Assembly: GCF_905220365.1 (NCBI RefSeq)
Contig: NC_061132.1
Span: 3,596,001 to 3,660,000 of the forward strand
Direction of reading: 5' to 3'
Length of the DNA: 64,000 nt
Source: Vanessa cardui
Taxonomy: Eukaryota; Arthropoda; Insecta; Lepidoptera; Nymphalidae
The translations under genes and the position numbers were made by a program. Within the stretch, counting starts at the first letter, position 1, and each line of letters opens with the position of its first letter. Below, piece by piece: positions 44,614 through 57,462 of the stretch. The notes under the pieces were generated by a model. It was not told the DNA's origin and did not search any database. It worked only from the letters and a program-made list of their open reading frames with translations.

Positions 44614-46566
44614 GTGAACGCGGGGCCTCACTTACCTTTTCTAATTTATTTATATATGACATGTATCTATAACTCTGCCTCTAGGTTCCTCAAAAACGTG
44701 ATTGCTAGGGCGAAGACGGAGTACATTGGCAGAATTGGCGAGAGACTGGTGCGTCTCCCTTCAGGAACACGAGCGTTCTGGTCTCTCGCTAAGGCTGTCT
44801 TAGGGAATTTCTGTCAGCCCTCTTTTCCATCTCTGCACAGGGACGGTGAGTCATTGGCCCATACCGCGAAAGAGAAAGCTGATCTTTTAGGCTCTCTCTT
44901 CGCGTCGAACTCGACTCTGGATGACCAAGGAAAATCTCCACCGATAATTCCGCGGTGTGATACCACGATGCCGGAGGTTAAATTCCGGCAAAGTGCAGTT
45001 CGCAAAGCACTTCTTTCCTTGGATATTCATAAGTCGAGTGTACCTGATGGCATCCCTCCAATCGTGCTACGGACATGTGCTCCCGAGTTGGCACCGGTCT
45101 TAACGCGTCTTTTCCGGCAATCCTACACATTAGGCGTCGTCCCGAACTCCTGGAAGACAGCTTTGGTGCACCCGATCCCTAAAGAAGGCAACCGCTCAGA
45201 TCCGTCCAATTATAGGCCTATAGCCATCACCTCCTTGCTCTCCAAGGTAATGGAGTCCCTTATTAACTGCCAGCTCCTGCGGTATCTAGAGGAGAACCAG
45301 CTGATTAGCGACCGCCAGTACGGTTTCCGTCGGAGTCGGTCGGCCGGTGATCTTCTAGTTTACCTTACTCATAGATGGGCTGAAGCAGTTGAGAGCAAGG
45401 GGGAGGCATTAGCAGCCAGCTTGGACATAGCGAAGGCCTTCGATCGCGTCTGGCACAAAGCGCTTCTTTCGAAACTTCCTTTCTATGGGCTTCCCGGGAA
45501 ATTATGCAATTGGATTACCAGCTTTTTGGCAGATCGGAGCATCAAGGTCGTTGTCGACGGTGCATGCTCCGACTTAAAATTCGTCAATGCTGGTGTTCCA
45601 CAAGGCTGCGTTCTATCACCCACTCTGTTTCTTCTGCATATCAATGATTTGTTGCAAATCGGGAACATTCATTGCTATGCAGACGACAGTACCGTTGACA
45701 CCTTATACACCGGCAGCGCTAATATTTCTCGGGAAAATGTCGAAGAGAACCGGAACAAACTTGTGTCTGAAATCGAGTCTTTGTTAAACGAAGTCTCGAA
45801 TTGGGGCCGACTAAATCTAGTCCATTTCAACCCCAAAAAGACGCAAGTTTGCGCGTTAACCGCTAAAAAAACACCATTTGTCGTATCTCCACAATTTGAG
45901 AACATTCCGATAGCCGCTACAGGTAGTATCGGAATACTTGGCGTCGATATTTCGAGCCTCGTTCAGTTCCGCGGTCAATTGGAAGGCAAAGCCAAATTGG
46001 CTTCAAAAAAGCTGGGTGTGCTCAGCAAGGCGAGAGAGTATTTCACGTCGGCCCATCGCCTAAAACTTTACAAGACGCAAATTCGGCCTCACATGGAGTA
46101 CTGCTCTCACCTCTGGGCGGGTGCTCCCCAGTACCAGCTCCTTCCATTTGACCGCATTCAACGTAGAGCGGCCCGAGTTATCGACGATCAAGCCCTTTCC
46201 GATCTCCTTGATCCTTTGGCTTTGCGTAGAGATGTTGGATCACTCTGCATCTTCTACCGAATTTTTCACGGGGAATGTTCCGAGGAATTGTTCGGATTAA
46301 TCCCGGCTGCTGAATTTCACCTTCGGACATCTCGCCAAAATTCTAAGTTTCACCCGCACCACCTTGATGTCCAAAAATCCACAACAGCGCGATTTCTCAG
46401 ACATTTTCTGCCTCGCACAACTACTTTGTGGAACCAGCTTTCGCCGGCGGTTTTTCCGGACCGATACGACATGGGAACCTTCAAGAAAAGAGCGTACTCC
46501 TTTCTTAAAGGCCGGCAACGCACCTGCAAGCCCCCTGGTGTTGCAGATGTCCATGGGCGGTGGTAG
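44614..46566 (+). CDS. LINE reverse transcriptase
   Basis: A 650-codon frame without interruption. Motifs in order: SSVPDGIPPIVLR, NYRPIAITSLLSKVME, YGFRRSRSAGDLL, ASLDIAKAFDRVWH, GVPQGCVLSPTLFLLHIN and the catalytic CYADDSTVDTLY (near 45680). The C-terminal region with HRLKLYKTQIRPHMEYCSHL and RRAARVID is common in CR1/jockey-group elements. It would copy its own RNA into DNA at a nicked target. The lack of decay suggests recent insertion, but without the endonuclease this copy cannot move itself. Confidence 0.88.
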   Translation: MNAGPHLPFLIYLYMTCIYNSASRFLKNVIARAKTEYIGRIGERLVRLPSGTRAFWSLAKAVLGNFCQPSFPSLHRDGESLAHTAKEKADLLGSLFASNSTLDDQGKSPPIIPRCDTTMPEVKFRQSAVRKALLSLDIHKSSVPDGIPPIVLRTCAPELAPVLTRLFRQSYTLGVVPNSWKTALVHPIPKEGNRSDPSNYRPIAITSLLSKVMESLINCQLLRYLEENQLISDRQYGFRRSRSAGDLLVYLTHRWAEAVESKGEALAASLDIAKAFDRVWHKALLSKLPFYGLPGKLCNWITSFLADRSIKVVVDGACSDLKFVNAGVPQGCVLSPTLFLLHINDLLQIGNIHCYADDSTVDTLYTGSANISRENVEENRNKLVSEIESLLNEVSNWGRLNLVHFNPKKTQVCALTAKKTPFVVSPQFENIPIAATGSIGILGVDISSLVQFRGQLEGKAKLASKKLGVLSKAREYFTSAHRLKLYKTQIRPHMEYCSHLWAGAPQYQLLPFDRIQRRAARVIDDQALSDLLDPLALRRDVGSLCIFYRIFHGECSEELFGLIPAAEFHLRTSRQNSKFHPHHLDVQKSTTARFLRHFLPRTTTLWNQLSPAVFPDRYDMGTFKKRAYSFLKGRQRTCKPPGVADVHGRW

Positions 46567-46625
46567 TCACTTTCCATCAGATGAGCCTCCTGCTCGTTTG
46601 CCATCTACGCCATAAAAAAAAAAAC
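44614..46625 (+). mobile_element. CR1/jockey-type LINE, 5'-truncated
   Basis: Carries an open reverse transcriptase frame and a short 3' end that finishes at an A-run near 46613-46624 after GTGGTAGTCACTTTCCATCA and GAGCCTCCTGCTCGTTTGCC. The endonuclease half is missing, so this is a typical truncated insertion. LINE homology begins near 44680; the first codons are probably flanking sequence. Related pieces lie at 12600-13010, 13775-13900, 35524, 36010 and 47400-47740. Confidence 0.85.
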
Positions 46626-48540
46626 AACTACCTTTCATAACAAATAGCTTCGAAGTCGTAGATATTTCGAGTGTTTATAAATTATATCTCATATATGTAA
46701 TATAAGTAACGATAAAACTATGAAATAGTAATGCTCAATTCCACCCCAAATCATATCTAAATTTGTTTATTGAGTTATTACCGTTTGATTTATGACAACT
46801 ACATTTTACATTGAGCCAACACCACCTACTAATCTACTTATAATTATTTCTTATGCCATCTGTAAACTGTTGCTCAATTTGCCCAATAAAACATTATGAG
46901 CTGATGTAATAAATTAGAACCTTCCCATAAAGTACCTGATTATATATCTTTCTTCTTTTAGTAGTATCTTTGAAGTCAAACTATAACACTGCTCCGATAC
47001 AGGCTTAACAGTTCGCTGTCCAATGCGTCCAAAAAAATATTACAATCATTTTAGCCACATTGGAAGTGAAATTTTTAATTTGTGTGTTTATAAGTGTTTA
47101 TTAGCAACGTAATATAACTATATAACCACATATTGCTTTAAATGCTGTTTAGTGCTTATTTTATTTAAAATCAATTCGTATTAAAATATTTAAATCCGCT
47201 TATTAAAAAAAAGGAAATAGCTTTAAGCATAAATTAAATTTGAGTAAACTAATATTTGTAATTGTAACAATGGAATAAGTTTTTTTTTTATTTTTTACAT
47301 ATTTCTAAAAAGTAATTGTATTGCCTTCCTTAATCTTTTTATTGAAAATCAATAAAGCTTTGACATCAATTTTGATTTTTTATTGAATTACCTAAGAAAA
47401 GTGGATTTATGTAATAGGAGTGCGGTGGCCTTCCATAGACATAGGTAAGGTCAATCGTGCTACGGAGTTGGCACTGGTAATGACATGTCTTTTCCGTCTC
47501 CTTATTCTCCAAGTAATGGAATCCATTATAAGCTGCCAGCTTCTACAGTACTAGAAGAGGACCAGCCGCCAGACCAAAAGTGCGGTTTCCGTCGGGGTCG
47601 CTTAACTGGTCAACTTCCAGTTTACCTGTATGCTCTGATTTAAAATTCGTCAATTTTGGTGTTCTACAAGTCTGCGTACTAGGACCTACTTTGTTCTTTC
47701 TACATATCATTGCCTTGTTGTAAATCAGTAACATTCACTAATATACAAGTACAGTTTAATGGTTTTGTTTCGCTGTTTTGACGCTCGGCATTTCGCTCGG
47801 CAACATTCGTGATTTGCCGGTCGCCATTATAATTAAGTTATCGTTTCGGTAAAATTAAAGATAACACAAACCAAATTTAGTAGCGAAATATTGTACTGAT
47901 GTTACATAGAAATATTTGAAAACAGTTCTAGTATTATAAAAAGATTTTTGTCGGAGCGGCATAGAAATATCACACGGGGGTAGAAAAGAATGACTAGAAC
48001 GGATGTTCCCCTATACTACTACAGGTGATCCACCAGACGGTAACGAACTAGTCACTACTGCCCGTCTACCAACATAATACCATAAAAAATACAAACATAA
48101 AGTTGTTGTGTCGCGAATTAAATAAACGATAAAATAATAATGAGTTGACTGAATCACGCGTTCTCAGCCTAAGAAAATGAAAATGTCTAACAGATATAAT
48201 TTGTGACCTTGTTGTGTCCTTTAGGCAAGATATTTAAGACTGATTTAAATCAAAACAAAGTTCCTCGAGACTTCGCATTTATTCAATAATTATTTTTAGG
48301 AATTTCCAAATTTATGATAAATTTTTTTGATTTCATTTCATTGTTAACGAAAGTTACTCATCGACATTTGGTGCTAAAATGATGAAATCTTTTTTAAGCG
48401 AAATTTTTAATGTCAAATAGTTTACATTATTACAGTTAGAATTTGAATTTACTGATAACAATTTGCTTTAATTTAATCAACATTCACAATTTATAATTAA
48501 AATATTGTTATGTGAATTGAAATTTTAATGGTCATCAATG
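46626..48540. other. Intergenic, with LINE and Gr flank remnants
   Basis: 47400-47740 is a decayed copy of the nearby LINE (ATCGTGCTACGGAGTTGGCA; GTGCGGTTTCCGTCGGGGTC). 47990-48090 is a retroelement tail. 48140-48260 (ACGCGTTCTCAGCCTAAG and on) resembles the sequence after the last exons of Gr-E (35335) and Gr-F (57075), so a lineage 1 Gr once ended just left of here. 46630-47390 has no recognised feature. Confidence 0.5.
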
Positions 48541-49114
48541 GTCTTTCTCCATTAATGACATCAAACTGCTAGTGGTTTCAGTTTGTATCTTGCGCGAGGT
48601 TTCCAGAACCAAACTGAGAAGACAGAGCTTCGCAAATGAAGGAAGATTTCGTCCAAAGTTGGACCTTGGCTCTTCTCAAACGACATCTTCTCTGGAAATT
48701 GGCGATGCTTCAGAAGGCCAAACTTCACGTTCAAGTTACGAAGCAGCATGACAATTGACACTATTTTTAATTCTAAGTTATGTGCATGCTAGTGTGAATT
48801 TGATGTGCATTTTATTCAGCACTGATTACAAAAGGCTTGTTAAATAGAGTTTACTTTCCTTTGTTCCGTTTTCAGTAAAAAAGGTCCCAGAGTCAAACCA
48901 CACTGTCGCACTTCAAGGCACTTGCTAATTTTCAGCTGATTAGGGAGCGATTCAATGTTTTTATAGCAAGTTCCCTTCTTTGCCATCGTTCTAAATTCCC
49001 ATCTCCTGTTAACACCCAGGAGATGGGAATTTCTTAAGCTTTGTTAATTTACCAATACCTCGGAGTCGGTGCTTCAATGGATAAAATTATTCTCCTAAGT
49101 CCACGTGAATGTTT
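48540..49114. other. 3' flank of M2
   Basis: No gene firmly recognised. A 66-codon - strand frame (48561-48761) has a balanced composition but no family match. 48840-49090 resembles the flanks at 36800-37050 and 60750-60980, downstream of M1 and M3. Confidence 0.4.
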
Positions 49115-52100
49115 TTATGCAATATTCTTCCATCTGTTTTGTACACACTGTACCATTATAATAAAATATGTAGTTATGAAGCTGAACATCTGTAACAAAA
49201 GTTATTCAAATGGAAAACAATTCAAAAGCAAAGTCCTTTACTGAGAGCAGGTCCACTCGTTTTAGACAAATAAGCAAATCTACTTTGGCATTTACGATAT
49301 TGAATTAGGTTGTCATTATTAAAGCTAATAATAATAATACTATAATAAACGAGGTATTCGATCATAACTACCGAAGAAAGAAGTGATCTCTGAATGGTGA
49401 CCAGGCCGAGTGGAGACATCGTCGGCTGGTTGAGAAGAAGCTGTTTGAACATCAGGTCCAGTTCTAAAGGAATCGTCTTTCCAACTGGCGTCACATTAAA
49501 AATCAACTTAGTCAAAAGTACTCGTATTTCATTGACCTACAAAAATGATTTATTAGAAATTATATAACATACTTATACCCCTATACTGTAGTACATTTGG
49601 TGCTCAGTGACAGAGCTTTGTGCAAGACCATCTGGGTATGTACTGTCCACATATATTTACGGTGCCAATGTCCATGGACAGAGTAGTGGTCACCACCACT
49701 TACCATCGGTTCATCAGAAAAAACTACAAAGACATAAAAACTCACGAGTCGAGAATCTTGGCAAATAATACTTTATAAAATCAATTTACCTCTGCATTTA
49801 TTCGATGCCACGGTTCAATAAATGTAAGAAGCATAGACAAATGAAAAGCACACCAGAACACCTGTCCACATACGACTGAAGTGCGATAACTTCGTCCTGC
49901 TTTAGAAATGAGAGAATTCATTAATATCATTCAAAAATTAAGAGTCATAAAGTCAGTTTCGGTGATGATACATACAAGCCAAAATTAAAAAGTCAATGAC
50001 ATTAAAAAAAGTCATCATCAAAAACAGAGAGCTCGATGAAAATAAAATAAACATGAGGCCCCCACGGGTCTCGCTCAGTCTATTCACCGCGTCGCAAACA
50101 GACACATAAGCCTTCATTACGTCACGGACATGTGTCAATGACAAATGGCATGCAAGTCCTGAAATATTATCTAAAACAAAATTACAATTTTAATATTTAT
50201 TCATCTAATTTCATTTTTAAATTTTTCCTTAATTATTTTTATGTAGATAAACTATCAAAGCTTCCCAGCGCGTCTAAGTAGAAGTAGATTTTACTAGTAG
50301 TTATTATAGAGTTGGCTCGTTCATTATAGTGCGACACTCTGCATATGTACCATATGCATGTAGGACTTTCGTGAGTTACCAAAGCTTAGTTGAATACGAG
50401 CATATAATTTTCACTGAGCACTTGAATACACACATATAATATACAGTGTGAAGTGTACTCACGTAATTTACTTTGGCTACACAGAGTTATTCTTATACTA
50501 AGTATAAGTATTTTCGGGACTGCTAACAACATGGGCTGTATCATTACTTTCCATGAGGTGTGATCGCAATCAAGCGCTGGGTTATATATTACAGGTTATT
50601 TAAAAAAAAGGGTTCCATTGAGAAACAACGGTTTGGCTGTAATCAATGAGGACATCATCTTGATACTCACATGAATTTGTCTTGTGTATCCATTCTCTGA
50701 GCTTCAAACTCATTGTGTTCAGTATGTTATACACATTGAAAGTTATAAAGGCATTCTCCATATGCAGTAGATATATTTTATAGCTCTCAATATAAACCGC
50801 GATGTCGAAAACTTCCATTATCCCTAGAAATTGTATCTCGTAAGTTTGTAGGCCTAACAAAAAAATCAATACTAGTTATCGCGGGGAAAAGGCGTGTAGC
50901 TGAATACCAGTACTCATACGGAATGATGGTGATTTCCGAATTCATCCGACGTATTCCCTCATGATGAGATATCAAGTAAGTTTGGCAGACTCATAAACAG
51001 TTCACCAGGTCATAAATGGTCAAAACCACGTACAAAAATTGACATTGTAAGAAATATCAGCCATCACCTACAACTTCGCCGATCTTGGCAAATGATGCTG
51101 GGTTACTTACGCCTGTAGTTACACCATCTACTCTTCTAACCGTAACAAAGGTCTCATCACACACGTAACACATATTAGCACACATAGTTATGATACTGGG
51201 CAACGCAAGTACCCAATCAGAAAACTCACAGCTTGTTTTATCTAATCCGTCGTGGTATTTAAGAATTCCAATTACAGCGGTGAACAAAATTATAAGCGTT
51301 GTATTAATGCTAGCAAATCGATTTTGGTTTCCTGTGATATCGGATTTTCCATTTAAATCGTAATTTATCTGAAATATATAACAATTAGGACAAATATATG
51401 TATAAATTATTGTTATTCAGCCATACCACTTGCAATGAAAAATAATCTTTACTCTTTAGTCTTACTATAAAACAACTTAGCTTTATTATTGAAATTGAAT
51501 ATATTTTCTCTGATTTATTCTTTTTTTACTCATTCGGGAAATTCTAATATATAAAATTTTCAATTATATCACAGTTATTAGGTAATAAAAAAATGTATAG
51601 CATGTTCGATTTTCGCAAAATGTAATATTATAAACCTTATTGAGAAAATTTATTTGTTTCACTATATTTTTCAAGCGGTTGATGCTTCCATAAGATCCCA
51701 TTCCGCTTATAAATATTCTTGCTAACGTATTGCAAAAGCTTCCAAAAGGAAACGATGAATACAGCGCGTAAAACCGAACCGTCATTTTGTACGCCCATGT
51801 TACTTGGCAAATATCTAAAATGAAGAAAAATTGATTTTTATTAAATGTCTTTTAAATTTATAAAATTGTGTTTTTGAAGTATAAAGTATCAAGTCGACGT
51901 TGCATACCCTCCGCTCCGCTCCGCAGCATACACGGTTAGAAAAGTTATGCAACTTACTGATAGTGATACCGCTCGTTTAGTTTTCTATTTTCTATTAGGC
52001 TAATTTCACAGTATTATGTAAAATGGCATACCTCTTGACTTCCAGGCAGGATATATTAATTTAAATAGTTGTATTAACTAACATGACTCTGTATTTTTTA

Positions 52101-52550
52101 AATGTTAAAAAAGAGTAATACTGATTTTCTTGCCGGATCTTCTCGGTAGAATCTACTTCCGGTAGTACCGGTAGTAGCTTCACTTAATTGTTAAATGACG
52201 ATTCAAAAGTGCTTGTAAAAGCCCACTTGAATAAAGTTTATTTTGATTTTGATTTTGTCGAGCTACCTCCAGTGTGTGGAATAAATCTAATAAGTGTAAA
52301 ATCCAATAAAAATCACTATAGAATCACAAAAAAACACTTACTTAATAATATCTTAAATAGATTAAGTTTGAGAACAAAGCTTACGAATGCAAAACGCAAG
52401 GATGTAACCGTATATAGCGACTTGTCGGGAAACTGTCGCTATGTAGCCTCCGCGATTGCGAGCGAAGCGTAGCGGGGCAAGCCCCAGGGCTCGCGACAGG
52501 CGCAACACAACGGCCAACGAGCCCTGCACTTCACAGGCCTCGTCCGGCAT
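49115..52550 (-). CDS. M2: gustatory receptor, lineage 2, intact
   Basis: Eight exons on the - strand: 52550-52385, 51814-51636, 51368 to about 51125, 50853-50671, 50170-49976, 49899-49790, 49536-49372 and 49189-49115. Their lengths sum to 1,317 bp, an exact 438 residues plus stop. All phases agree, though the exon 3 donor (GATG|GTGTAA) is weaker than a later GTAAGT that would break the frame. The ATG gives MPDEACEVQGSL, followed by LRLSRALGLAPLRFAR. GMGSYGSINRLKNI, FIEPWHRINAE and NQPTMSPLGLVTIQRSLL are shared with M1 and M3. The signature ends TYFIIMVQC, with C in place of F or Y. It is expected to be a seven-pass taste receptor of sensory neurons; the ligand is unknown. Confidence 0.85.
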
Positions 52551-52639
52551 TTGCGCACTCGTCGCCGCGCCGGGACGGCGTTTGGCATTCGACCCCACGT
52601 TCTTTATTCTTCTTTATTCCAATTGAAACCTTTCAAATT

Positions 52640-52920
52640 ACAATACAAATATATTGACTGCGTCAGTTAACAAAGTCCATCTGCCTATTTTATGTGTTTA
52701 TAATTGGATGTCATGCAAACGAATGGAAAACACATTAACGGTGGCCGATTTGTCCGCGCATTACATACTACTTCCCATCGCTAGCGCCATATTTGTTTCT
52801 CAATTTGTTATTACGTCACTCGTTACGAATTGTGGCATACAGAAGCATGACCCTTTGAAAGAACGAGCCTTTTTGAATTCGGTTGATAAACTAACGCCCA
52901 CTGACTATGATTACCACTGA
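52640..52920 (+). CDS. Possible small exon or single-pass membrane protein
   Basis: A frame from an acceptor-like TGCGTCAG (ends about 52665) to a TGA at 52918-52920; an in-frame ATG is present near 52711. It encodes TVADLSAHYILLPIASAIFV, a probable membrane segment, then a polar tail with HDPLKERAFLNSV and ending TPTDYDYH. The composition looks more protein-like than the surrounding DNA, but I do not recognise a family. It lies just upstream of M2 on the other strand and could be an exon of an unrelated gene or a relic. Confidence 0.3.
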
Positions 52921-53430
52921 TTATGATGGCAACTGTTATATCCCACTGAAATACATTTTTAATCTAGCTGAACCTTCACGCGCGTGATTCATAAAACTTT
53001 ACCGAGACCTCACAAAACGTCACCCCACTTTCTCATTTAAATCATTAGTAAAGATAAAAACGGTGTTTCATTCGTGTGTTCCGTTACTTATTGATGTTTG
53101 TGATTTTATCATCAAAATTGACATGAAGGTGAAATGATAAGAGTCGATTGTTGTACTTATTTTTGTTTTGTTACAATCCATAAAAAATAATGTAAATCTA
53201 TTAATGTTGCTTTTTGATGTGATTGTTATTATGTTAAGAAAATTTCTGTGTTTAAATAAAACTAGTTATAACGGATTTTAATCACGTATATTAAATATTT
53301 TGGACATCCCGACGTTTTGTGAGTGAGTGAGTGAATTATCAGTAATCATAATAATACTACCATAAAATACTTGACCTTTTTTATCAAAATGGATCAATCA
53401 TAAATTTCATTACTTGCAACTGAAATGAAT
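52921..53430. other. No gene seen
   Basis: AT-rich spacer between the small frame and a family R copy; a GAGTGAGTGAGTGA run lies at about 53321-53334. No recognised feature. Confidence 0.35.
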
Positions 53431-53436
53431 ACGGTG

Positions 53437-54856
53437 CCCTTGCCCCAACAATCAAAAGAAAGAAGCGATACGAGCCCCTTGATTGATCCAGTATATTATT
53501 GTGTAAAAGGTAATTTGTAAAAAACATATTTGTTAAAGTATTCTCATATTGTTTTTTGATAGATATACTGTAGGGTTTTATTGGCTGACACCGACTCCAA
53601 ATATAACAATAATTATAACTACATGATATAATCGTTAATCGACTTTTAAGTAGTCTAATATTTTTCATTTCATTTAACTTAGGAAGACTCTAAAAAATAT
53701 GTTGAATACGCAATTATTTTTATTACTTTTTCGTGCATATTCATTTGTTTTAAAATAGTGTTTTGTTTGAAGTCGGTTTTTCTTTTTGTTAAAATTTTAT
53801 TTATTTTTTGATTTTAAGTGAAGCTGATGTTGACTAACTAATTTTTTTTAATATGGATAGATTAAACGTTCCGTTTATATGAGTCAGAAACTACTTCGAG
53901 GACAATTTCAAAGGAAACTTGCGAATAAAGCAAAAATAGACTTTCGAAAATGCGGATTTAATACGTCACGCGGCGTAAACTACAAGGATCCCTCGAATGA
54001 GCTGTAATCGAACTCAGCAAAAGAACTTTGAAAAAGACCAACTATATTTCGTACATCATATGACATCACATCACATACACAAAATTTGATTAAAGATACT
54101 AAGAAATTATGTCCCATATCGCACCCTAACTGCGAGCCGTATAGGAGTTCCATCACTACATAGTATAAAACAAAGTCGCTTTCTCTGTCCCTATATCTTT
54201 AAATCTACGCAACGGATTTTGATGCGGTTTTTTTTTTTAAAGATAGTGTAATTCAAGGGGAAGGTTTGTGTATATATAACATGAACAATATAGTAAAGAG
54301 ACACTGATAATTTTAGAAGTTTGCGGTGTGATGTCGTATATAAACAAATTCTGTAGTATATTTAGTATCACTATTGCACCCGTGCGAAGCCGGGGTGGGT
54401 AGCTAGTTGATTATAATATTCGACAATGATAATACATACATATACATAAACATAACCACATTACGGAAGGCGACTCAAATATCCAAATAACCTATAAATA
54501 AAAGATTCGACCGAGTATCGCTAACGTGCTCCTCAGAATTGTTCCGTTCCCTTCCGTTCCGTTACTTTGTCATGGATCCTGTGCTCAGAACCTTACCAAA
54601 CTTTCACCAAATTACCCTTGAAGTATATATTTTATAATAAAAAAAGGAATAATCAAAATTGGGTAACGTGATTTTCAGTTATTCACCTATTTGTCGCGCA
54701 TATACATAATGCAAATTTAAGACTTATGTCGTTTTCACATAGATACCATCATCGGAAAAAAAAATAAAAAAAATGGGACCCCACGGGAAGCACTACCTTT
54801 CAAACAAAAAAAAAATTATCAAAATCGGTCCACCCAGTGAAAAGTTATGAGGTAAC

Positions 54857-54893
<37 letters not shown>

Positions 54894-54937
54894 AAGAAGA
54901 ATTGATAACCTCCTCCTTTTGGAAGTCGGTTGAAAAT
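53437..54937 (+). repeat. Family R copy with partial fold-back module
   Basis: Begins inside the module (GGTGCCCTTGCCCCAACAATC), continues with the right arm (about 53583-53808) and the whole body, and ends GGAAGTCGGTTGAAAA at 54937. A run of about 30 A residues lies at 54863-54890. It lies 180 bp upstream of Gr-F and is nearly identical to 62341-63815. Confidence 0.85.
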
Positions 54938-55119
54938 GCCATTAATACGATTGTATTGACTAAAAATTAATTTATTATAACTTTGATAAAAAGTATTTAA
55001 ATTAAGAATGATTGCAGCGGTGTTAGTAAAAGCACTTACAGTTAATAATTGTTTTCGAGTCAGATTTGTTTTAGTGTCAGTCAAAACAGAACTCAGTCGA
55101 GACTATTTTTAATTCCACA

Positions 55120-57065
55120 ATGCCTAGTCAGAAATGTAAAAAACGTAATATAATAGATTATAATATAATAATGTTAATTATGACGAATCGTCTAATTTTA
55201 GGATGTTACTCAAAACTTCACAACAGCTTAGCATTCGCTGTTGTTGCTAAGGTTTATTGTGTAGTATATGCAATAGTTTTGATTTACTTCTGCAGTTATG
55301 AATTGAATGTAGCAAAACCGGGTGGAGTGATAATTATAATTATCCTCAAAATAGTGACTTTGATTTTTTCGCTTGTCGTGTCCGTAATGAGTGACGGAGA
55401 ACATTTCTTCAATTACTTGGAAGAATCAGACAAGGTCGATCCTTTAGGGCTTGTTGAAATAAAAGAATCTAAAGTACGATTCTGTTTCTCTGTATTCATT
55501 GCTATTTTCCTTTTGAATTCATATCGATTCTTGATAACATGGCCATATACTGGCAACTGGTTTGGAGCTATACTTCTTGTAAGAAATACTTTAATGTTAT
55601 TGTCATTACATTTAAACCAAATGTTGATTGTTGATGTTTGAAATATTGTGGGTTCGTTTAAAGTATCTTAGAATAGCAATACACAACTTTGCAAACAATT
55701 CAAATCCTGAAAATGATACACGAGTCGATTTTTTAACCATGAAATTAATTGAATATTTGCTGATTTATAAAAGATTATTCCTAAATATCAAGAATATTGG
55801 CAACGCGCCGAAGTTGTTGGCAAGTATACGAAAACAGATTTCAATTAATAATATTTAATTTTGAATGATATTGAAATTATTTTACCAGTCTACCATGAAT
55901 TTACATTATTTCTAATATATTTTCATACACGCTTCAGATGATGATGGCCCTGCCGAGTTGTTTGATTCTTTTACTAAGTAGTGTTGACGCCATGAATCGC
56001 AATTTGAATTCTCAAGTAAGTACCATTTATTTTATTGATTTATTCCTCAAGCGTACAACAATAATTTGTGGAATAATAACAAATTAATGTTTACTTACAT
56101 TCTTGTATGTATAGATATATTTCAAATTGAACTGTTAAATACTTTTTTTTTTGTTTTAGAATTGACTTATGCGGTTACTTCACACTAGTCAATTTTAGAA
56201 TTTGTTTTAATAGTTTTAAAAAGTTATTTTTCTTTACAGCTCTTTTGTATGTTTACTATTGAAGGATTTCTAAATATCGTTCTGCCATGTGTTCCGGCTG
56301 TTTTTGGGGAATTAGGAAGCGCTGAAGCGGATAAGATTAAATCTAACATGATCAAACGATATAAAGTTTGTCGAAGTAAGATCAATGCTCTCATACAGAG
56401 TTAGTCACCCATCTTTAATTTGCGCTATGAAGTCATAAATCCTAGTCTAGCTAGCGAGTTCAAAACGTGACGTATTTTCCATTTACTTACTATTTCTTTC
56501 ATGCGTCCTATTCGATAAAAGATTCGCCATATTTTGACGTGTACTGTCTTTATGAGGAACATAATTGTCAGAATACGCTATGAAATTTGTTTTATTACAG
56601 AGTAACAAACATTTTGGGTTCACAAATTTAACAAACCCTTCCTATCAAGTTAAAGTAACATGTTTTCTTTCCCCTTCCATCAACCCTTTTGGCAAAGGCA
56701 TGAAGACTTTTGTTACAAGTAAATTAACTCAAGCATGAGATCCTTCATTACGCCATATCATTCATCATAGGATAATGAAGTCCGGTTGGCTTTCGTTGAA
56801 TCATCTTTAGAATATGATGAGTGATTCACTCATCATCATCAACACAAAAGGATTTGCATAAAGGCCTGTATGTAACAGTACATTATTTCCAGATGACGCG
56901 CTGCGCAATAAAATTTTGGACGGAATCAAATTCCTCGAAATCTGTCCGATGAACTTCACCGTCTGGCGCATCTTCGCCGTCAACTTGTCGCTGGTGCTGT
57001 CTCTCATCGGCGTGTACACCACGTACACGATTGTGTTGTTGCAATTTAATAGTTTAACAACTTAA
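55120..57065 (+). pseudogene. Gr-F: gustatory receptor, lineage 1, one frameshift
   Basis: Diverged lineage 1 receptor. Exons: 55120-55819, 55938-56015, 56240-56375 and 56893-57065. The start gives MPSQKCKKRN, unlike the MDIQ of Gr-A to Gr-D, but VAKVYC and VSVMSDGEHFFNYLEESDKV align. Near 55635-55645 two bases are missing before MFEILWVRL, so the frame closes at a TGA unless this is an assembly error. Intron 1 starts with GC (TTG|GCAAGT), a rare but functional donor type. Exons 2-4 are open and end with TYTIVLLQF. AATAAA follows at 57225-57230. It could be a functional gene if the shift is an error. Confidence 0.78.
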
Positions 57066-57462
57066 GCAAGGAGCAGAGCACGCGTTCTCAGCTTAAGAAC
57101 GTCAGACACGTAATTTGTAAAGGACTTATTATGTGTATTACACGAGGCATTTAAGAGTGTACGATTGATTTTCATTAAAATGTCATTACTTATTCCCCGA
57201 GGCAATAGAAAATGAACTTAGCAAAATAAAAAAATGATGACCTTGACTTCTATTTTTTATTTCCCCGTCCGGATAAAGAGTATTGTTGTTATTTAATAAT
57301 AATTAGAAATTATTCAATTTCCTTTCCGAAATAATATTATCTTCAAGAGCCTATAAAGTGAATGTTTTATAGGCTATATTGATGAAATAGTTAATTTATC
57401 TGGAAATTTGACTAGTAAATATTTGCAGCTAAGTATAGACTTAGAACTTTATTCATTACTAG
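57066..57462. other. 3' flank of Gr-F
   Basis: The first 120 bp match the sequence after Gr-E (35325-35430) and a remnant at 48140, evidence for segmental duplication. AATAAA is at 57225-57230. No gene. Confidence 0.45.

Noticed and set aside
48561..48761. A 66-codon - strand frame with balanced composition.
   Set aside because: No family match and no splice or start context; it could be a chance frame. It is noted only as part of the M2 flank.
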